A stretch of 5,236 nucleotides of DNA. It comes from an uncultured Rhodospirillales bacterium. GTDB taxonomy: Bacteria; Pseudomonadota; Alphaproteobacteria; Rhodospirillales; Casp-alpha2. Shown here piece after piece: positions 3,652 through 5,236 of this stretch. The DNA is taken from NCBI GenBank assembly GCA_938074585.1, contig CALJEW010000333.1:1-5236 (forward strand), given 5' to 3'. Each line of letters starts with the position of its first letter. The stretch's first letter is position 1. A model generated the notes under the pieces. The model saw only the letters and a program-made list of their open reading frames with translations. It was not told where the DNA came from and did not search any database. A program made the position numbers and the translations under genes.

Positions 3652-5236
3652 TTACTTCTCCGTCCGCCAATGGGCCTAGAGCGTCGATAAGAGGTTGCAA
3701 ATAATACGCATAACGTTGCCACCGCTTTACTGCAGTTTTGTAAATAGGTTGGCGCACCTGTGCAGCGCTTGCCGTTGTTACTTGGCGTTCCGTTTTATGA
3801 AATTCTAAGCATCCGTCTTCCCACTCTAAATCACAAAAAGCCAATAGCTTTTCTGTCCCAGATTTTGGGTCTTGAACTAAATGTTCGTAAGACACATCTA
3901 GAATATCGTCGCCCAAAACCTTCTTCCAATGTACCATCAACCGATCATACTCTTGGTAATATTGCCCTAGATCGGCTAAATTATTGGAGAATTCTTGTCC
4001 ATACGGAAAGTGAATTGAATAACATGAAAAGCAGGTATCGAGAGGTGAACGCTTGCAATGAATGATCTTAGCGTGTGGAAGAGCTAGTTTAATCAAACCT
4101 ATGAAAAAGAAATTACTAGGCATTTTGTCAGTAAAGGTATCTGTTGCCTTTACCCGCTTCTTAGCTAGATTTAAATAAGTTTGTCCAATCTTTTCCAAAT
4201 CCTCATCAGACAAAGATATGGCACCGAACGGATAGCCTATATTGTTAGAGCTTAAACTTGATATACTTACATCAGATGAACCTTGACCTGTAATCACATC
4301 ACGTAAAAAAGACAGCTCACCACCGCCAATAACACGGCTGTGGCTTGCAATGATTTGCTCAACCAACGTTGTCCCAGACCGCGGCATGCCAACGATAAAT
4401 ACTGGTGTTTGGTGTGCAAATTTTTTTTCAGGGCGTTTCAATACATCCGGTGTGAAGCTTTTGATAATGGCGTCTACATTATTTTTTACATCCGTAATAT
4501 CAAAACGAACAGAGGCCCGTTTGAGAGCACTGGCTCCGTTTAGATTCTCAATTGATTTATCCAATTGGCCAATATCTTCATATGCTTTTGCTAGGGCGTA
4601 GCCTAAATACATTCGATCATGCGAGCTGATAATGCTCGTTCTCATGAGCTTTTCCATTTTCGTAATATCGGGATCATTTGGTTTGAATTTTTTAAACCGA
4701 CATAAATCACTATATATCTCACCGTCTGTCGGGTGCAGCAGAAGAATTTTATGGTAGTACTCCAAAGCTAATTCACGCGCCCCAGATTGACCCTCCAGCA
4801 ACGCAAGATTTGTCAAAGCTGGAATAAAATTAGGGTCAAGATCAAGAGCTGTCTCGTACGCTTTGCGGGCGCCGACTGTATCGCCCAGATTTGATTTGGC
4901 ACTACCCAGATTACACCAAGCTTGAAGCCGCTTTGGCTGTTTTTTTAGTAACGCTACAAACTGTTTTTGGCCATTGTCATATTGTCCAGCAGCACAATAA
5001 GAGCTGCCCAAATTTTCTGAAACATCTAGATTATCAGGAATTTGACTATGTACGATATGAAACCAGTCGATCGCGCGTTCTGCAGAACCGGCCTGCAACT
5101 CAAGCAGTCCCGAAATATTGAGTAAATCCACATCCGTAGTCTGTCTGGATACAATTTTGCGAACCAATGGCAACGCATTCATAAATTGTCCGGCCTGATA
5201 CAATGATTTTATTTGAGCCAAATCAGCTTTCGGGCT
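3644..5236 (-). CDS. TPR-repeat sulfotransferase (PAPS-dependent, Sulfotransfer_3 / tyrosylprotein-sulfotransferase type), start beyond the window
   Basis: The frame stays open to the right edge (Ser-Pro-Lys-Ala-Asp precede the TTG codon at 5221-5219), so the true start is probably outside; a TTG start is possible but unlikely. Numbering here counts that TTG as residue 1. About five TPR units cover residues 1-164, and another helical pair lies at 202-235. The sulfotransferase domain starts at about 272. It has the PAPS 5'-phosphosulfate loop FIVGMPRSGTTLVEQI (275-290), Gly-Gly-Gly-Glu-Leu (299-303), Thr-Asp-Lys-Met-Pro-Ser-Asn (364-370) and the 3'-phosphate region KIIHCKRSPLDTCFSCYS (385-402) with Arg391 and Ser399 eight apart. 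By eye, Glu302 and Lys366 match the catalytic Glu and Lys of tyrosylprotein sulfotransferases. The family moves sulfate from PAPS to an acceptor; the acceptor here is unknown, and a protein is plausible given the TPRs. It is the first gene of an overlapping pair with the TPR-glycosyltransferase. The promoter lies outside the window. Confidence 0.9.
   Translation of the reverse strand, partial: SPKADLAQIKSLYQAGQFMNALPLVRKIVSRQTTDVDLLNISGLLELQAGSAERAIDWFHIVHSQIPDNLDVSENLGSSYCAAGQYDNGQKQFVALLKKQPKRLQAWCNLGSAKSNLGDTVGARKAYETALDLDPNFIPALTNLALLEGQSGARELALEYYHKILLLHPTDGEIYSDLCRFKKFKPNDPDITKMEKLMRTSIISSHDRMYLGYALAKAYEDIGQLDKSIENLNGASALKRASVRFDITDVKNNVDAIIKSFTPDVLKRPEKKFAHQTPVFIVGMPRSGTTLVEQIIASHSRVIGGGELSFLRDVITGQGSSDVSISSLSSNNIGYPFGAISLSDEDLEKIGQTYLNLAKKRVKATDTFTDKMPSNFFFIGLIKLALPHAKIIHCKRSPLDTCFSCYSIHFPYGQEFSNNLADLGQYYQEYDRLMVHWKKVLGDDILDVSYEHLVQDPKSGTEKLLAFCDLEWEDGCLEFHKTERQVTTASAAQVRQPIYKTAVKRWQRYAYYLQPLIDALGPLADGEVNE
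3658..3661 (-). promoter_or_regulatory. Ribosome binding site of the TPR-glycosyltransferase inside the upstream gene
   Basis: On the minus strand GGAG lies 6 bases before the ATG at 3651-3649, within the last codons of the sulfotransferase. The start and the upstream TAG stop (3646-3644) share ATGAGTAG. This arrangement supports the chosen start and coupled translation. Confidence 0.75.

Noticed and set aside
3760..4065. 101-codon plus-strand open frame
   Set aside because: It lies entirely antisense within the well-supported sulfotransferase domain and has no family features.
4340..4601. Two overlapping plus-strand open frames (67 and 83 codons)
   Set aside because: Both are antisense shadows of the conserved PAPS-binding region of the sulfotransferase.
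4891..5121. 76-codon plus-strand open frame
   Set aside because: It is an antisense shadow of the TPR part of the sulfotransferase, with no independent coding evidence.
5219..5221. TTG as the true start of the sulfotransferase
   Set aside because: The reading frame continues open to the window edge with plausible TPR-like residues, so a start outside is more likely.

Overview
The window looks like an accessory chromosomal segment from an AT-rich proteobacterium, most likely a marine or aquatic alphaproteobacterium. That assignment is inferred from the protein families seen (TPR-sulfotransferase, TPR-glycosyltransferase with a GT9-like end, and a small glycosyltransferase common in marine bacteria and their phages). 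It does not rest on any rRNA or housekeeping marker, because none is present. No tRNA, rRNA, CRISPR array or insertion sequence was found.

Layout from left to right. Positions 1-58 carry nothing that can be assigned. A 73-residue three-helix membrane protein lies on the minus strand (59-280). A gene-poor stretch follows (281-802). It contains short protein-like pieces on the plus strand (about 320-562) that may be a decayed gene or a tiny membrane-protein ORF, plus a small perfect inverted repeat at 572-587. Two plus-strand genes come next: an exported six-cysteine protein (803-1165) and a DxD-type glycosyltransferase (1215-1889). Converging on them from the right, with only 16 bases between stop codons, is a minus-strand operon of two large genes: a TPR-sulfotransferase (3644 to beyond the right edge) and a TPR-glycosyltransferase (1906-3651). 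These two overlap by 8 bases.

How the genes may work together. The two TPR enzymes are probably translationally coupled. Each joins a TPR superhelix, a typical protein-recognition scaffold, to a transferase domain. One has PAPS-dependent sulfotransferase motifs and the other a GT-B, GT9-like half. With the neighbouring DxD glycosyltransferase they suggest a locus that decorates a surface protein or polysaccharide with sugars and sulfate. The acceptor cannot be read from this window.

The most unusual signal is in the 120-residue exported protein. Its six mature-chain cysteines are spaced C-x6-C-x3-C-x13-C-x3-C-x6-C, which is exactly mirror-symmetric. This predicts an antiparallel helical hairpin stapled by three nested disulfides, with a twin CX3C core like that of the mitochondrial small Tim chaperones.
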